A DNA stretch of 64,000 bases. It comes from VFZP01 sp043755595 (GTDB lineage Bacteria > Acidobacteriota > Terriglobia > Bryobacterales > Bryobacteraceae). The first letter of the stretch is position 1. Each line of letters starts with the position of its first letter. Location: contig JAYUSQ010000272.1 in NCBI GenBank assembly GCA_043755595.1, positions 1 to 64,000 on the forward strand. The letters are read 5' to 3'. The notes under the pieces were generated by a model that searched no databases, was not told the origin of the DNA, and was given only the letters and a program-made list of their open reading frames with translations. This document shows, one piece after another, positions 18,868-28,503 of the stretch. Made by a program: the position numbers and the translations under genes.

Positions 18868-18965
18868 ATTATGGCGCGATTGTCCTGACGCCCGTCCGGA
18901 GCGCCGCCGCTCCCGTTGAGATAGAATTTTGGAGCCGTCCATCCGACGCTTCGAAGGGGAAATGA

Positions 18966-21900
18966 ATGTTTCGATCACTACGACAAGGGCTTGTTTTTGC
19001 GGGTCTGTTCGCACTGCTAGTAGCAAATCGCGCGCCCGCTCAAACGCTGGCCACCGTCACCGGTGAGGTGAAAGATATATCGGGCGCGGCCATAGCCGGG
19101 GCAATCGTGACGGTGAAGAACACCGGCACCAACGGCGTGCGTATGGTTACGAGCAACGAGGACGGCGCCTACACGGTGCCCGCGCTCATTCCCGGTATGT
19201 ATGAAGTGAGAACGGAGAAGGCGGGCTTCAAGGTCTCGACCCGCGCTGGCGTGGAACTGCAGGTGCAACAGACTGCGCGCGTCGATGTGACGCTTGAAGT
19301 GGGCCAGGTGAGCGAGACGGTCGAGATCACCAGCGCACTCCCGCTACTCACCACCGAGAATGCAACCGTGGGAACCGTGATCGAGCAGCGCCGGATTACG
19401 GATCTGCCGCTCAACGGCCGGAATTTTTTCAGTCTCGTCGCGTTGAGCCCCAACGTGACCTTCGGGTTTGCCCAGGCCGCGCAGGCGGCGGGCCGTCAGG
19501 GCGGTACGCGTTCTCAACTCACGATGTCGCTGGCCGGGGCGCGATCGGCGTGGAGCAATTACACGCTGGACGGCGTCACGAACACCGACATCAATTTCAA
19601 TCTCTACATCGTGCTGCCATCAGTCGAAGCGCTGCAGGAGTTCAAGGTGCAGACCGGCATCTATCCGGCTGAGTTCGGGCGCGCCGCCGGGCAAATCAAT
19701 GTCTCGACCAGGGGCGGCAGTAACGAGTATCATGGATCGGCTTTCGAATTTCTTCGTAACGACAAGCTCGACGCGCGGCCGTATTTTTTCAAAGACCCGG
19801 AGAGCCCGACCCAGACGGCCCCTACCAAGCAGCCCTATCGCCAGAACCAATACGGCTTCACTTTGGCCGGACCGGTTTGGATTCCGAAATTGCTTGATGG
19901 CAAGAACAAGCTGTTCTTCATGGCCAATTTCGAAGGCTTCAAGAGCCGGCTGACGAACACCAACTTCTTTACAACCATGACGCCCGAGATGCGGGCGGGG
20001 AACTTCTCCGCCGTCACAACGGCGCTGCAAGATCCACTGACGCGTGTGCGTACCCCCAACGCGACTGGCGCCGGGTTCACGGTCGCTTCCACTCCTTTTG
20101 CCGGCAATCAGATTCCGGCGAGCCGATTTCATCCCGGCTCGGTATACCTGCTGAACAATTTCGCGCCGTTGCCGAACCTGGCGCAAACAGGCCTGCCCAA
20201 CAGGAACCATCAGTTTCTGGCCAAGACGCCCGTTAACAAGGATCAGTTCACCGGCCGCCTGGATTTCAACGAGAGCCCGAATTCGCAATGGTTCGGACGC
20301 TATAGCTGGACGGACGAACTGACGACGTCGCCGGGGGTAAAGCTGAACGGGTCCATCCTGTACACGCGGGCCGGCCAGTGGGTTTTGGCCAACACGCGCG
20401 TTTTCTCTTCGTCCAAGGTGAACGAGTTTCGTTTCGGCTACAACACGATCCTGAACAATATCAGTCAGGAGTTATCGAACGTTCTGAATCCCAACGAGGC
20501 GTTGAACACCTCCGTAAAGGTTACTGACCCGAACTCCTGGGGCGTCCCTAACATCAGCCTTTCGGGCAGCACGCTTTCCGGCTTCGGGAACGATGCCAAT
20601 GGTCCGTTTAGCATCGATAACCAGGTGTACCAGGCCGTTGACAACTTCTCCTGGGTACGAGGGAAACACTCCTTCCGGTTTGGCGGCGATTGGCGGTATA
20701 ACCGGTTTCTACAGGTCGGCAATGAGTTCGCGCGTGGGCGGTTCACCTTCAACGGCAGCTTCACCGGCAACGGCAATACGCTGGCGGGCGGCTACAACGG
20801 CGCCGATCTGTTGATGGGGAATACACAAGTGATCGAGAGCGCCGTGGCTTTGGTGAAGGCGGATTTTCGCAACAATGAACTGGGCTTCTATATCGACGAT
20901 ACATTCAAGCTGACTCCGCGGTTGACCATCAACTGGGGCGTGCGTTACGAACTGGCGCAACCGCTGGAGGATAAGTTTGGGTTCGAACCCAACTTCGATC
21001 TCAAGCAGCCTTTGCCCGGCATTGCGAACGAACCCGATCCGGCCAAACATCCTGTGCTGGTGCGTACGGGAATAGGGAATTTCTACGACGGCATCGACTT
21101 CCGTTATTCGGGGCTCGCGGCGGGCCAAGTCGCACGCGATGGGCGGCTGGGTACTCGGATGATCAAGACCGATCGCAACAACTTTGCGCCGCGGCTTGGC
21201 ATCGCCTATAGCCCGTCGGCCAAGTGGGCCTTCCGCACCGGGTTCGGTATCTTCTATTCGCAAGAGAGCAAGAACTCGATCTTCGATCTCAATCGCGCCA
21301 TGGGCGGACGCGCCAACCCGGCCATCGATCTACAGGGTATCCCGACGCTTAGCTACCAGAACTTTATCAACACCAGTCAATTGCCGGTTTCGTTCGCGCC
21401 GGGTCTCACGTGGGGCGCCGATCCCAACATGCGCAACACTTACACGATGCAGTATCTGTTTAACGTGCAACGCACGCTTGGCAATAACTCTACGCTCGAA
21501 GTTGGCTATACGGGGAACCAGTCGCGCCGGGTGAATTATCTTGTCAATGCCAATGCGCCGCTCCCGGGCATCACTGCGTTCAACGCGCGCGAGCCGTATC
21601 CGGAATGGCATGGCATCCAATATCTGGTCGGCGACGGGACCGCGGGTTACAACGCACTTAGCGGCAAACTTACGCAGCGCTTCGGTTCGAATCTGACGAC
21701 GATGTTCAGTTACACGTGGTCCAAGGCCCTCGACCAGAACAGCGCGATCCGGGGAACTGGATCGGACTTCACGCTGGAGAATCAGCGCTGCCGCCGTTGC
21801 GATCATGGTGCGGCGGGCTACAACATCCCTCACCGCTTTGTGAGTTCGTTGATCTTCGCGCTGCCTTTCGGCAAGGGCCAGCGCTTTGCCAATGGAGGCG

Positions 21901-22385
21901 GCATCGTGGATCACGTGATCGGCGGTTGGCAGGTGAGTACGATTACTACGATTCAGAGTGGCACCTCGATCAATCCGGACTCGTGGGATTCGGCGGGCAT
22001 GGGCGCGGGCTTCCCGCACTCGAACCGCTTGAACTGCGTGGCGGGCGTCAACGCGGTGGTGGACAATCCGACTGCGGACCGGTACTTTAATCCCGCCGCG
22101 TTTATCAACACAGTGGCGGGAGAGTACGGCAATTGTGGCCGCAATTCGCTGATCGCGCCGTCCACTTGGAATGTGGATTTCTCGACGATGAAGGACTTCC
22201 GCCTTCATGAGAAGCACTTCCTGCAATTCCGCATGGAGATGTTCAATGCGCCGAATCATCCGGCGTGGGGCCGCCCATCGGCCAATTGGGGCACGCAAGG
22301 CGTCAGCCCGAATGTGGCATTCGGCCGCATCCGGTCAACCAGCCAGCTACGTCAGATTCAGTTCGCTTTGAAATATCACTTCTGA
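18966..22385 (+). CDS. Acidobacterial TonB-dependent receptor with carboxypeptidase-like N-terminal domain
   Basis: A 1139-residue outer-membrane protein. A signal peptide ends near APAQ (about 26), then a carboxypeptidase-regulatory-like beta-sandwich starts with ATVTGEVKDISGAAIAGA. The plug region contains the acidobacterial motif ITDLPLNGRNFF (about 140-151), and a long beta-barrel ends in the aromatic QFALKYHF needed for Bam assembly. No TonB box is certain. It probably imports oligosaccharides or other bulky nutrients, and the substrate is unknown. ATG 18966 has a GAAGGGGA ribosome site. The gene stands alone, divergent from the aldehyde dehydrogenase. Confidence 0.9.
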   Translation: MFRSLRQGLVFAGLFALLVANRAPAQTLATVTGEVKDISGAAIAGAIVTVKNTGTNGVRMVTSNEDGAYTVPALIPGMYEVRTEKAGFKVSTRAGVELQVQQTARVDVTLEVGQVSETVEITSALPLLTTENATVGTVIEQRRITDLPLNGRNFFSLVALSPNVTFGFAQAAQAAGRQGGTRSQLTMSLAGARSAWSNYTLDGVTNTDINFNLYIVLPSVEALQEFKVQTGIYPAEFGRAAGQINVSTRGGSNEYHGSAFEFLRNDKLDARPYFFKDPESPTQTAPTKQPYRQNQYGFTLAGPVWIPKLLDGKNKLFFMANFEGFKSRLTNTNFFTTMTPEMRAGNFSAVTTALQDPLTRVRTPNATGAGFTVASTPFAGNQIPASRFHPGSVYLLNNFAPLPNLAQTGLPNRNHQFLAKTPVNKDQFTGRLDFNESPNSQWFGRYSWTDELTTSPGVKLNGSILYTRAGQWVLANTRVFSSSKVNEFRFGYNTILNNISQELSNVLNPNEALNTSVKVTDPNSWGVPNISLSGSTLSGFGNDANGPFSIDNQVYQAVDNFSWVRGKHSFRFGGDWRYNRFLQVGNEFARGRFTFNGSFTGNGNTLAGGYNGADLLMGNTQVIESAVALVKADFRNNELGFYIDDTFKLTPRLTINWGVRYELAQPLEDKFGFEPNFDLKQPLPGIANEPDPAKHPVLVRTGIGNFYDGIDFRYSGLAAGQVARDGRLGTRMIKTDRNNFAPRLGIAYSPSAKWAFRTGFGIFYSQESKNSIFDLNRAMGGRANPAIDLQGIPTLSYQNFINTSQLPVSFAPGLTWGADPNMRNTYTMQYLFNVQRTLGNNSTLEVGYTGNQSRRVNYLVNANAPLPGITAFNAREPYPEWHGIQYLVGDGTAGYNALSGKLTQRFGSNLTTMFSYTWSKALDQNSAIRGTGSDFTLENQRCRRCDHGAAGYNIPHRFVSSLIFALPFGKGQRFANGGGIVDHVIGGWQVSTITTIQSGTSINPDSWDSAGMGAGFPHSNRLNCVAGVNAVVDNPTADRYFNPAAFINTVAGEYGNCGRNSLIAPSTWNVDFSTMKDFRLHEKHFLQFRMEMFNAPNHPAWGRPSANWGTQGVSPNVAFGRIRSTSQLRQIQFALKYHF

Positions 22386-22393
22386 GCCGAGGA

Positions 22394-22873
22394 TCATTTG
22401 TCCTTGGCGATCGCGGCGTATTGTCCGTCGACTGCGCGCCGGTAATCGTCGGGCGCCAGCAGCACTTGCAGTCCGCGTTGGCCGGCTGAGATCGAGATGA
22501 TGTCGAAGAGCTGGGCGGTTTCGTCGATCCAGACGGGGTAGTCGCGCTTGCACCCCATCGCGGTTACTCCGCCGCGAATGTAACCGGTTAGGGGTTGTAC
22601 CTCGTTAAGCGATACGGTCTCGATCTTGCGGTCTCCGGCTGCCGTCGCGAGCGCTTTCAGATCGAGCAGGGAGTTCCCGGGAATCACGGCGAGGCAAACT
22701 CCGTGGCGATCGCCGCGCGCCACTAGTGTTTTGAATACTTGTTCGGCGGGCAATCCGACTTTCGCGGCGACGGTTTCAGCGGATAGGTCGTCCGGATCGA
22801 CGACGTATTCGCGGAGGTCGAACTTGATGCCCAGTTGCTCAAGAATGCGGAGGGCGTTGGTCTTGGCGGCCAT
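22394..22873 (-). CDS. ybaK: Cys-tRNA(Pro) deacylase, YbaK/EbsC family
   Basis: A 159-residue single-domain trans-editing protein that hydrolyses mischarged Cys-tRNA(Pro). Typical elements are a start with TNALRILEQLGI, EQVFKTLVARGD, the central LNEVQPLTGYIRGGVTAMG with the Gly-rich loop, and ISISAGQRGLQVLLAPDDY. Length and motif order match free-standing YbaK proteins. It is a monocistronic gene convergent with the TonB receptor, 8 bp from its stop. Confidence 0.92.
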   Translation of the reverse strand: MAAKTNALRILEQLGIKFDLREYVVDPDDLSAETVAAKVGLPAEQVFKTLVARGDRHGVCLAVIPGNSLLDLKALATAAGDRKIETVSLNEVQPLTGYIRGGVTAMGCKRDYPVWIDETAQLFDIISISAGQRGLQVLLAPDDYRRAVDGQYAAIAKDK

Positions 22874-22953
22874 TTAAACGATTATGACTCGATGCGCGGG
22901 TCGCCTCGACTGCTTCACTTTTGGGCTGCTTGGTTGGACAATAGACTGAAGAT

Positions 22954-23493
22954 ATGAGCGTCGCCAAATACAAACTCAAACGCAACCACTCCTGGAAGAG
23001 CAAACCTGGCTATTCCATTTGCGTGCTGGACCGTGGCTTGGTGAGGTTTGACTACCCGCAGGCCTGGAAGGTTGAAGCGAAGGATGGCTCGGTGTATTTG
23101 CACGACCTGGAGGCGTTGATCGAATGCTGTGATTTGGGCGTGTCTATTTTCCGTTTGCCGGCCGAAGCGATTGCGTCGTTATCGATGGATGAACTTCTGC
23201 TTCGCTCCGTGGACGCAGAGCGAAAACCGTACCTGCAATCCGGGATCCATCTTTTTCCGCGGCAGGATCTGGAGATTGTCTGGCTGGAACAGCAGTACAT
23301 TGAGAACACTCAAAATCGCGATGCGCGATTCCGCATTGCGTTGGCGCGAGGCCCGGTGGTTTGTCTGATTTCGCTGAACTACTGGACGGACCGCGCAGAC
23401 AAGTTGGAACCTGTGTGGGACCACGTCCTTGGCACGCTGCAACTGAGCGGCGAGACGATTAACGATCCGACCAAGGGGCCGGTGGTGCAATAG
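22954..23493 (+). CDS. Hypothetical soluble protein
   Basis: A 179-residue protein of unknown function with no signal peptide. The first half has LDRGLVRFDYPQAWKVE, a pattern seen in small proteins that resemble PsbP or DUF1795 domains (a beta-strand describing a 'Y P x x W' segment), and a long C-terminal helix ends at WDHVLGTLQLS. That similarity is weak and I make no functional claim. It starts with ATG 22954 and is divergent from ybaK. Confidence 0.7.
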   Translation: MSVAKYKLKRNHSWKSKPGYSICVLDRGLVRFDYPQAWKVEAKDGSVYLHDLEALIECCDLGVSIFRLPAEAIASLSMDELLLRSVDAERKPYLQSGIHLFPRQDLEIVWLEQQYIENTQNRDARFRIALARGPVVCLISLNYWTDRADKLEPVWDHVLGTLQLSGETINDPTKGPVVQ

Positions 23494-23544
23494 CGTCAAC
23501 GATGTGGGAACAAGCCGGGATGTGGCGGTGTCTACGATTTCGAG

Positions 23545-24153
23545 ATGGTCGCGAGTTGGCTTGATTTCGCGATGTTGTGGTGCTGCTTCTGTAGCTGGCC
23601 GCAGCGGATCCAGGCTCTGGCGGAATTAAGCCTGCCCGAGGACACGGCCATCCAGGCCGACGTGACCCACTGGCATCTCGATAGGTTCGATGCAGGCCAA
23701 GCGACACTCGCCACGGGCTCGGATGGGTCGGCGGTCTCGCGATACGACGCAAAACGGAGTTTGCTGGTAACTTGGCTGGGCGCGCGTAACGATGAGCATC
23801 TGGCAATGTTGCCGTTGTCCCGCAAACTCCAGCCGAGGCGAGCACAGGCCCACGACCCGGACTGTGAGGGCGCCTGGAAACAGATCGCTTCCGATGAGCC
23901 TGCTGTAACGCGGATAGGAGTGATTGCTGGATATCGGGTAGTCATTCGCGACCGGTTGGAGGGAACAGAATCGGTCTCGATGGCGCTGGCTCCGGATCTC
24001 AACTGCACCATCCTCAAGGCGACAACCTTCGTGCGCGGGCGCTTCGGCATTCCAGTCGAAGCCGGACGTTGGCAAGTCACGACCGTGCGCCGTGGTCCAA
24101 TCGACCCGCGCTTGTTTGTTCCGCCGCCCGGCTACAAAGTGGCCGACGAATAA
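23545..24153 (+). CDS. Hypothetical protein
   Basis: A 202-residue frame preferred over the antisense frame of similar length because its C-terminus has the balanced pattern of acidobacterial secreted proteins: GYRVVIRDRLEG, LKATTFVRGRFG, DPRLFVPPPGYKVAD. The N-terminal FAMLWCCFCSWPQ is odd and may be a poor or degenerate export signal. No known domain is recognised. It lies 50 bp after the preceding hypothetical gene on the same strand. Confidence 0.6.
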   Translation: MVASWLDFAMLWCCFCSWPQRIQALAELSLPEDTAIQADVTHWHLDRFDAGQATLATGSDGSAVSRYDAKRSLLVTWLGARNDEHLAMLPLSRKLQPRRAQAHDPDCEGAWKQIASDEPAVTRIGVIAGYRVVIRDRLEGTESVSMALAPDLNCTILKATTFVRGRFGIPVEAGRWQVTTVRRGPIDPRLFVPPPGYKVADE

Positions 24154-24159
24154 CCGGGC

Positions 24160-25515
24160 TTACTTCAATTGCTTCGACCACTCAAGCAGGCGCGCTTCAA
24201 GCGCCGCGGCTAATTGCGGCTCACGCTCCAGCCAGTTACTGCGTTCAGCCGCATCCTCCTTGAGATTCGATAGCCACCTGGCGGCGGCGGCGTTTTCCCC
24301 AAGGCCTTCCTTTGGACCGAGCATGAATTTCCAGTCGCCGCGCCGAATCGCGGTCTGGCCCTGATACTCCCAGAACAAATCCCGATGAGGCGAGAGCCCG
24401 GACCCGGAAATCATCGAGGCAGCGTCCAGACCATCGATCTTCGAAGGGGCCGCTCCGCCTGCCCAGGCAAGAAACGTCGGCAGGATATCCATCGTTTGGC
24501 CTGGCGCATCGACGACGTGGGCGGCTGGAATCCCCGCCGGCCAACTTATCAACGCAGGCATACGAATGCCTCCTTCAAAGAGCCCACCTTTGAATCCCCT
24601 GAACGGCGCATTGGAGCCGCCGCGATATGGACGTCCTTCATGATCGGCGCGGCCTTCGCTGGTAGCGCCATTGTCGCTCTGAAAGAAGATGACGGTATCG
24701 CGGTCAAGCCCACGCCGCTTTAACAAGTCGAGTATCTCGCCGATGCCATCGTCCACAGCCGCGATCATCGCCGCATGCATCCGGCGATCGCGGTCCATCG
24801 GCGCGGGGAAGCGATCCGCATATTTTTTCGGCGCAATCATCGGGTAGTGCGGCGCGCCGTGCGCCAAGTAAAGGAAAAACGGCTGCCCGCTCTTCTGGCG
24901 TTCGATGAACGACTTCGCTTCGCGCGTGAATAATTCGGTTGAATAAGCGGGGTCCTCAAACACCTCTTCGCCGTTCCTCCACAGATCGTGGAAGATATGC
25001 TCCGGCGCAGTGCGCGACATGTTGTAGTAGCGGTGCGAGTAGTAATCGCTCCAGCCCGAATAGAAACCAAAATGTTCATCGAAGCCCTGCTGCATGGGGC
25101 GGCTCTCCGGCGATGAGCCGAGATGCCACTTGCCGACGGCGGCGGTCCGATAGCCCAACTTGCGCAACTCGCCTGGCAATGTCACCGTGCCCGGCTTCAG
25201 GCCCGGAACATTGTGGCCCGCGTTAGCCGGCAGAAAATTCATAATGCCGTGCCGCCAAGGATACTGCCCGGTCATCAATGCGCAGCGCGATGGCGAACAG
25301 ACGGGAGAATTCGAATACCAGTTGGTGAAGCGCACACCGCGAGCGGCCAGGCGATCAAGGTGAGGGGTCTTCACGTCGCGCGCGCCATAGCAGCCAAGGT
25401 CGCCGATGCCTTGGTCGTCGGTGTAGATGACGATGAAGTTCGGCTTGCGGCGCGGCTGTTCGGCAACGGCTCGGGCAGCGGCCGCTAGAAAGAGTCCTCG
25501 ACGGCTGAGGCTCAT
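24160..25515 (-). CDS. Sulfatase (arylsulfatase A family)
   Basis: ATG 25515 (MSLSRRGLFLAAAARAVAEQ) gives about 451 residues with a Tat-like or Sec-like export signal containing SRRG. The metal-binding NFIVIYTDDQGIGDLG is followed by the catalytic motif VCSPSRCALMTGQ, in which the first Cys (C-x-P-S-R) is converted to formylglycine by a maturase not found in this window. The remaining family motifs GKWHLGSS, FFLYLAHGAPHYP and FFQSDNGA are present. It removes sulfate from sulfated sugars or esters in the periplasm. Its start overlaps the end of the HNH-protein scrap as ATGA, apparently by accident of a deletion or by old operon structure. Confidence 0.9.
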   Translation of the reverse strand: MSLSRRGLFLAAAARAVAEQPRRKPNFIVIYTDDQGIGDLGCYGARDVKTPHLDRLAARGVRFTNWYSNSPVCSPSRCALMTGQYPWRHGIMNFLPANAGHNVPGLKPGTVTLPGELRKLGYRTAAVGKWHLGSSPESRPMQQGFDEHFGFYSGWSDYYSHRYYNMSRTAPEHIFHDLWRNGEEVFEDPAYSTELFTREAKSFIERQKSGQPFFLYLAHGAPHYPMIAPKKYADRFPAPMDRDRRMHAAMIAAVDDGIGEILDLLKRRGLDRDTVIFFQSDNGATSEGRADHEGRPYRGGSNAPFRGFKGGLFEGGIRMPALISWPAGIPAAHVVDAPGQTMDILPTFLAWAGGAAPSKIDGLDAASMISGSGLSPHRDLFWEYQGQTAIRRGDWKFMLGPKEGLGENAAAARWLSNLKEDAAERSNWLEREPQLAAALEARLLEWSKQLK

Positions 25516-25952
25516 GAAGATTTTCCCAACTTCTCGAGGACTTCGGGAGCTTTCGCCCAAACCTCGTCGAAAGGCGGTTCGTTGACTCCCGCTCCGCGTG
25601 TACACCAGCCAAGCAGTCCGTGGTCGTCCATTTGAATCAGATCCTCTATCAACCCATTCTCCGGCAACCGGCCCGTGCAGGAGCGTTCGGCGGAGGCTTT
25701 CATCCGCGCCCAGTATTTCAGATATCCGTTGCTCGCCTCTTCTCGCCGATCCAACTTGAGCAGATCCACGGTAGCTTTTCCCTTTTCCGAAACCGTATTC
25801 AGAGCAACCAGGAACCGAGCGGTCAAATTACCCTTGCCGGGATCGAAATCGATATCGAGCCAAGGATCATCGGTAGTAGGGTCGATGAGGAGCGGATCCT
25901 GGCCAGAGAGTGGAAACCGTTCACCCTTAAACGGCCGCAAGGAGCACAACAC
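25512..25952 (-). pseudogene. C-terminal fragment of an HNH/PtuB-like protein
   Basis: The frame begins within a fused junction near 25950 and encodes RPFKGERFPLSGQDPLLIDP and then TTDDPWLDIDFDPGKGNL, a pattern typical of the region just after the zinc/HNH site in TIGR02646-like HNH endonucleases (KG.RFP, PL.DP..DDP). The HNH residues themselves are absent. It continues with ATVDLLKLDRREEA and a helical tail. It is preceded in the same orientation by the start of an SMC/RecF-type ATPase. The pairing resembles Septu-type ATPase plus HNH systems with an internal deletion of both genes. Confidence 0.5.
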
Positions 25953-26040
25953 AACAACGGCCGCCGGTTGGGCGGCTTAGGTCGAACTCCAGGCGGTTAA
26001 ATCCTCGGACGTTCTCAAGCTTGATCTTATCGATGAACAC
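25927..26040 (-). pseudogene. N-terminal scrap of an AAA/RecF-like ATPase
   Basis: GTG 26040 opens MFIDKIKLENVRGFNRLEFD, the classical first strand-turn-strand of RecF/SMC-like ATPases (ENVRGF), but the frame breaks off after LSRPTGG into unrelated residues and stops at 25927, with no Walker A. The break coincides with the beginning of the HNH-protein fragment in another frame, so one deletion removed the ATPase body and the HNH N-terminus. Confidence 0.5.
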
Positions 26041-26080
26041 AGTGCGTTCCCTATTTGAACGCAAAACACCGGCAGTATGC

Positions 26081-26122
26081 AAAAAATAGCGCCCAGGCCA
26101 ACCTCCGAGATGACCTGGGCGC
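26081..26122 (-). terminator. Rho-independent terminator of the YVTN/cytochrome gene
   Basis: Read on the minus strand, GCGCCCAGGTC (26122-26112) pairs with GGCCTGGGCGC (26099-26089), with one wobble, around a 12-base loop and is followed by TATTTTTT (26088-26081). It begins 26 bases after the stop of the gene at 26148. Confidence 0.85.
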
Positions 26123-26147
26123 AAAATGGACTGACGTCCTGTCCTGA

Positions 26148-28385
26148 TTACTTGATCGAGAAGGCCGCCGTATTCACGTCGATCGATTTCAGGAATTCGA
26201 TCAACGCCGCGCGGTCACGTGAGTCCTTCAACGTATCCGTACCTCCGGTGCCCGCCGAACGATGCGCGACGTTCTCAAGAACATTGTCGAGAGAGAGCGC
26301 CGAGCCGTCGTGCAAGTATGGGGCGAACGCAAACACACTCAACAGCGAGGTGGGAACGTAGCCATCGGCGCCCAGCGGAGCCGTGCCGTTCTGGCGGATT
26401 TCATTGCGTTGCTTGTCGTCGAAAGTACCCACCTTGCGGAGGTAACGCAAGACCTGCCCGCGAACGATTTCGGAAGCCGGCGGAGGGGTGGGAATGAAGT
26501 GGCGGGTGGATGACCAGCCACGGCCGGCATGGCAGGAATCGCAACTCGCCTTGGCGAAGAGTTCGCGGCCTGCCACAATATCCTTCGCTTGCGGCGAATC
26601 CGGATCCAGGCGCCGCGCCGGTGAGATCGGAGCGCGGATGCCCAGCGCCGTGTAGAGAGCGATCGCGTCAAATTGCACACTGCGGCCGGCGTTCTTGGTG
26701 GTGAAGGCGTCGAGGGTTGGATCCTGCGAACCATCGGCGCGCACGAAGAGGCCCAAGCCTCCCGACGTGCCGCGGATGTTGCCTTCGAAGTCCTGCACTT
26801 CATCGAAGATCGCAGAATGATTCAGCACCTTTTGATCGTTCGGGTCCTTGGGCGAGAATGTCGAGTGCATCGGCAGCGTAAAGCGCGGGCCAGCGCCGAA
26901 GATCCAGACGACGCCATCGGTGAGACCGTTCGGGTGGCAAGCAAAGCAGGAACTCCAGCCTTCGCTCGACATGCGGTCGCCCACCACGAACTCAGGACCG
27001 ATTTCGGGCAGGTTGACACCGCGTGAGCTGTTGAACAGCGCCTTGCCGAGCAATACCTTGGCCTCTTCGGTTCCCGAAGCCGGCAGATCGGTCGAGCGCA
27101 TAGTGCCGAGCACGCTGTCGTTCGAGAGATTCACCACGGTGACGTCGCGCGATACTTCGTTTGCTACATAAGCGCGGTCGTCGCGAGAGTTGATCGCCAG
27201 GCCGCGCGGGTTCTGTCCCACCTGAATGCGGACCACACCGCCTGGGTCGTTGGCAGCCGCGGGAGCGTTGACCGTGGGCTTACCTTGGTCATCGAGAACC
27301 AACTTCACCAAAATATTGGAGGCTGCCGAAACCACGTAGCCCTCACGCTTGCTGCGCTTAAACGCGACGGCCCACGGGGACGACGGAAAGATTTTGTTCG
27401 GGCCCGCCGCTTCCAGGTTCATGCCGCGGTTCATATTGAACGTCTGGCCCTTCACCTCTTCGTCCTTTTCGACGTCGATCACCGACACCAGCGTCTGCAG
27501 GTTCACATTGAACCGCACGGGGCCATCGGGTGACGCACCGGTATTGGGCAGGTACGCCTTGTTCCCATAGATCGCAATGCCAAGAAGTTGATTGGGGAAC
27601 GCTCCGGTCACGCGCGTGAATGCGGGCGGAGTCGCGGCGGCGACGCGCTCAAGCGCCGAACCGTTGGAGAGGAAGCCGGTGTCGGCGATGGGGGCAAGCG
27701 CAATCTCGTTCACCTTCGCTTGGGTTTCGGTGCTGATGACGGTGACGCGGCCCTCTTTGTAGTCGTCGGCGCCGATGTTGACGCCGCGGCGATCGGTGGA
27801 GAGAAACTGCGTCACGTAGACCTTCTCGTCGTCGTCGCTGTCGTCACCGTCGTTGGTTATGGCAATGCCGCGCGGTTCCGGACCAACGTTTTTGATGGTC
27901 GTGATGATCTGGTAGGTGGACGCTTCGATCACTGTGACGTCGTTCGACCGGGCATTGGCCACATATACATACTTGCCATTCGGCGTGATCGCAATGCCAT
28001 AGGGTTCCGTACCGACATCGATATTTTGGAACACCGTCGGTTTCTCCGGATCGATGGCGTCGATCACCGAGACGGTCCCGCTCACGGTGTTAGCCACCCA
28101 GATCCAACGATTGGTGGGATTGATGGCAATGTGCGTCGGCTCTTCGCCCACGCCAATCTCCAGCATCTTCCGGTTCTGGTCGCCGCCGACTTCGAATTCG
28201 GTAACCGTGTTTTTTTCAGGGTTGGCAACCCATACGTAGCGATCATTGGGCGTGACCGCAATGGGGCTGGAATTCGAGGTGCGCGGCGGGCCGCTAGCGA
28301 GTTGACCTGCCAGGTAAGTGGCGCCTGCGAGCGCAAGCGCTCCACCTGCGACGGCGCGCTGCCATCGCCTCCGATTCTTGTTCAT
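26148..28385 (-). CDS. Secreted YVTN beta-propeller protein fused to a di-heme cytochrome c
   Basis: ATG 28385 (MNKNRRRWQRAV) has an AAGGAG site nine bases upstream; an upstream ATG at 28412 lacks one. About 745 residues: signal peptide or anchor (ALALAGATYLAGQL), then repeated propeller blades with PNDRYVWVAN, PTNRWIWVAN, PNGKYVYVAN and the like (about 40-420), then a cytochrome-c-peroxidase-like part with SCFACHPNG and SCDSCHAGRG as two CxxCH haem sites. It probably acts in periplasmic electron transfer, and the propeller may bind a partner or substrate. It diverges from the haloperoxidase ruin and ends in a strong terminator, so it is a single-gene unit. Confidence 0.85.
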   Translation of the reverse strand: MNKNRRRWQRAVAGGALALAGATYLAGQLASGPPRTSNSSPIAVTPNDRYVWVANPEKNTVTEFEVGGDQNRKMLEIGVGEEPTHIAINPTNRWIWVANTVSGTVSVIDAIDPEKPTVFQNIDVGTEPYGIAITPNGKYVYVANARSNDVTVIEASTYQIITTIKNVGPEPRGIAITNDGDDSDDDEKVYVTQFLSTDRRGVNIGADDYKEGRVTVISTETQAKVNEIALAPIADTGFLSNGSALERVAAATPPAFTRVTGAFPNQLLGIAIYGNKAYLPNTGASPDGPVRFNVNLQTLVSVIDVEKDEEVKGQTFNMNRGMNLEAAGPNKIFPSSPWAVAFKRSKREGYVVSAASNILVKLVLDDQGKPTVNAPAAANDPGGVVRIQVGQNPRGLAINSRDDRAYVANEVSRDVTVVNLSNDSVLGTMRSTDLPASGTEEAKVLLGKALFNSSRGVNLPEIGPEFVVGDRMSSEGWSSCFACHPNGLTDGVVWIFGAGPRFTLPMHSTFSPKDPNDQKVLNHSAIFDEVQDFEGNIRGTSGGLGLFVRADGSQDPTLDAFTTKNAGRSVQFDAIALYTALGIRAPISPARRLDPDSPQAKDIVAGRELFAKASCDSCHAGRGWSSTRHFIPTPPPASEIVRGQVLRYLRKVGTFDDKQRNEIRQNGTAPLGADGYVPTSLLSVFAFAPYLHDGSALSLDNVLENVAHRSAGTGGTDTLKDSRDRAALIEFLKSIDVNTAAFSIK

Positions 28386-28503
28386 GTTCGATTTCTCCTT
28401 TGCGAGGAACATGATGGAAGGATACGGGCTAAGGGGAAGGGGAGTCGTGAAAGAAGTGTAAAAGAATTCTCAATTTTGCGTTCCGGCGCTTGGAGGTTGA
28501 CGT

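Noticed and set aside
18900..18960. Promoter TTGAGATAGAATTTT before the TonB gene
   Set aside because: The elements overlap rather than standing 16-18 bp apart.
21330..22298. 322-codon minus-strand frame
   Set aside because: Antisense to the TonB receptor barrel; Arg/Ala-biased composition.
23532..24080. 182-codon minus-strand frame
   Set aside because: The plus-strand frame has a more protein-like C-terminus; the minus frame has no domain and no ribosome site.
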